From the NCBI GenBank assembly GCA_023231475.1, contig JALJEE010002613.1, positions 1 to 22,212 of the forward strand: a DNA stretch of 22,212 bases. Reading direction: 5' to 3'. This DNA is from Seison nebaliae. Its lineage: Eukaryota; Rotifera; Pararotatoria; Seisonacea; Seisonidae. The notes under the pieces are model-generated. The model was given only the letters and a program-made list of their open reading frames with translations, was not told the DNA's origin and searched no databases. The position numbers and the translations under genes were made by a program. Of the stretch, positions 21,601 through 22,212 are shown piece after piece. How positions within the stretch are numbered: position 1 is the stretch's first letter; every line of letters starts with the position of its first letter.

Positions 21601-22112
21601 GTCCCGTTGTCGACAAAGATGATATCAATAAATATTTCTTATTCGATAAATCTTATGCAGATATTAAGACGTCATGTAACACTTTAATTTTATTCTCTGA
21701 TTCGTTGATGTTAGTGAAGCAACAAATAATTTCGAAAGATGATCTCTTCAATTCATCCATCGATCAATTCGGTTTCCTTATAATAACCGCTCCCATATTC
21801 ATCGAATCCATCACTAATGTTGCGTATACTAGAACTAATGAATTATGTATCCAATTCATCTTCGATCATATCAATGACTCCGGTCTCACTTACAAGACAA
21901 ATGTCTCACGAATCGACATGACATTCCGTTTTAATCGGAAGGAAATTCTCGATGCATGGTATAAGAACATTCTCGCTCTACAACGTGACATTCCTACTCA
22001 TTACAGTCGACTAATTGAAAACGAGCAACAATTGAACAGACGAAATCGACATGAATCCCAACCGACCAACAACAACCTAACGAATGATAGTTTAAATGAA
22101 GATTTCGTATGA
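17922..22112 (+). CDS. Q-rich C2-PDZ-DH-like-PH protein, probable Rho-family GEF, single exon, 1396 aa
   Basis: Likely a membrane-associated scaffold or exchange factor for Rho-family GTPases. An in-frame TAG lies three codons before the ATG, so this start is the first possible. Residues 1-250 are Gln/Asn/Tyr-rich, with a run of about 19 Gln. Residues about 316-495 look like a C2 domain (GQIKLSIRYKK... VEIIQAKQL ... GWFYILVGR). A PDZ domain covers about 550-627, with AFGF as the peptide-binding loop and SGLKQYDVIIKINGERI. Then come a basic stretch (RSKKQKKRNR, about 698-708), a Ser/Gln-rich linker and a DH-like helix start (RFLAVEELFNLEMTFQEKTL, from about 873). A PH-like fold spans about 1226-1358 and ends in LDAWYKNILALQRDI. 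The C2-PDZ-DH-PH order recalls insect GEFmeso/CG30115-like proteins, from memory and with low certainty. An RGS3-type C2-PDZ relative is less likely because no RGS domain is seen. The canonical DH P-x-Q-R motif is not visible. Confidence 0.85.
18609..18665 (+). repeat. CAA/CAG tract encoding 19 Gln
   Basis: Nineteen consecutive CAA or CAG codons follow YLYE in the N-terminal region of the C2-PDZ protein. They are mostly CAA with CAG interruptions near the 3' end. It is the longest Gln run in the window. Many shorter Gln runs surround it from about 18080 to 18560. Confidence 0.9.
19569..19802 (+). other. PDZ domain of the C2-PDZ-DH-like protein
   Basis: Residues 550-627 show the PDZ pattern: a GLGF-equivalent CAFGF carboxylate loop, VSSVVDGSNAAISGLKQYD for the central strands and small-residue turn, IIKINGERI, and THFVRKILKSI as the second helix. 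The helix B start carries Thr-His, and a His at this place usually marks a class I PDZ that prefers S/T-x-hydrophobic C termini. Confidence 0.85.
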
Positions 22113-22212
22113 TCATTCTACTTCATCGCACTAACAAATTTCGTTTTATCAAATTTATTATTTGCTTTTTTCGTATGATTTTGCTCCATTTCTTTGTCAA
22201 ATGAAACTATTT
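22113..22212 (+). other. 3' flank of the C2-PDZ-DH-like gene
   Basis: One hundred bases of AT-rich sequence follow the stop. No AATAAA or ATTAAA was seen on the plus strand before the window ends, so the transcript end probably lies outside it. Confidence 0.5.

Noticed and set aside
22101-22109. C-terminal EDFV as a PDZ ligand for the protein's own PDZ domain
   Set aside because: D-x-hydrophobic ends are a weak class III ligand, while the PDZ helix carries a class I His. The link is too speculative to list.
1-22212. tRNA, rRNA, transposon or retroelement remains
   Set aside because: I looked for B-box-like GGTTCGAATCC sequence, terminal inverted repeats and polymerase or transposase motifs by eye and found none. 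A tRNA scan and a repeat library search would be decisive.

Overview
This is a eukaryotic nuclear window, AT-rich, with four protein-coding genes and no sign of operons, ribosome binding sites, mobile elements, CRISPR arrays or recognisable RNA genes. The gene families, the extreme gene compaction (very long single-exon reading frames, introns of about 44-57 bases) and the abundance of Gln, Asn, Ser, Thr and His runs suggest an arthropod with a compact genome. An acariform mite is my best guess, but the sequence does not prove it.

Layout from left to right. Positions 131-933 (+) hold the last three exons of a gene entering from the left: a Thr-rich mucin-like stalk, one transmembrane helix and a short basic, His-rich cytoplasmic tail. 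Positions 1436-10006 (-) hold one uninterrupted 2856-codon frame, the ortholog of Drosophila scribbler/brakeless and vertebrate ZNF608/ZNF609, a nuclear transcription cofactor. It is recognised by its EPECLGPCEPG...VGTL core, one C2H2 finger of C-x4-C-x12-H-x4-H spacing and a YSDISD block. The first two genes converge on a 500-base gap. Positions 10007-14725 are about 4.7 kb with no convincing gene, only simple repeats and AT-rich sequence. Positions 14726-17377 (-) hold a nine-exon long-chain acyl-CoA synthetase of the ACSL3/ACSL4 type, whose exon structure I rebuilt to a 746-residue protein. Positions 17922-22112 (+) hold a single-exon 1396-codon gene for a Q-rich C2-PDZ-DH-like-PH protein, probably a Rho-family exchange factor or scaffold. 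It is divergent from the acyl-CoA synthetase across a 544-base shared upstream region.

The genes do not form an obvious pathway. The most interesting signals lie inside them: (1) a cluster of dynein-light-chain (LC8)-type TQT/GIQ motifs next to a coiled coil in the scribbler-like protein; (2) a 12-residue motif that seems to recur five times in its C-terminal half and resembles a single motif I recall from ZNF609; (3) a 36-base coding repeat giving about twelve 12-residue Glu/Lys units; (4) ultrashort introns whose donors all read GTT rather than GTA/GTG; (5) a substituted glycine in the ATP-binding loop of the acyl-CoA synthetase; (6) a DH-like region without the usual third conserved motif.
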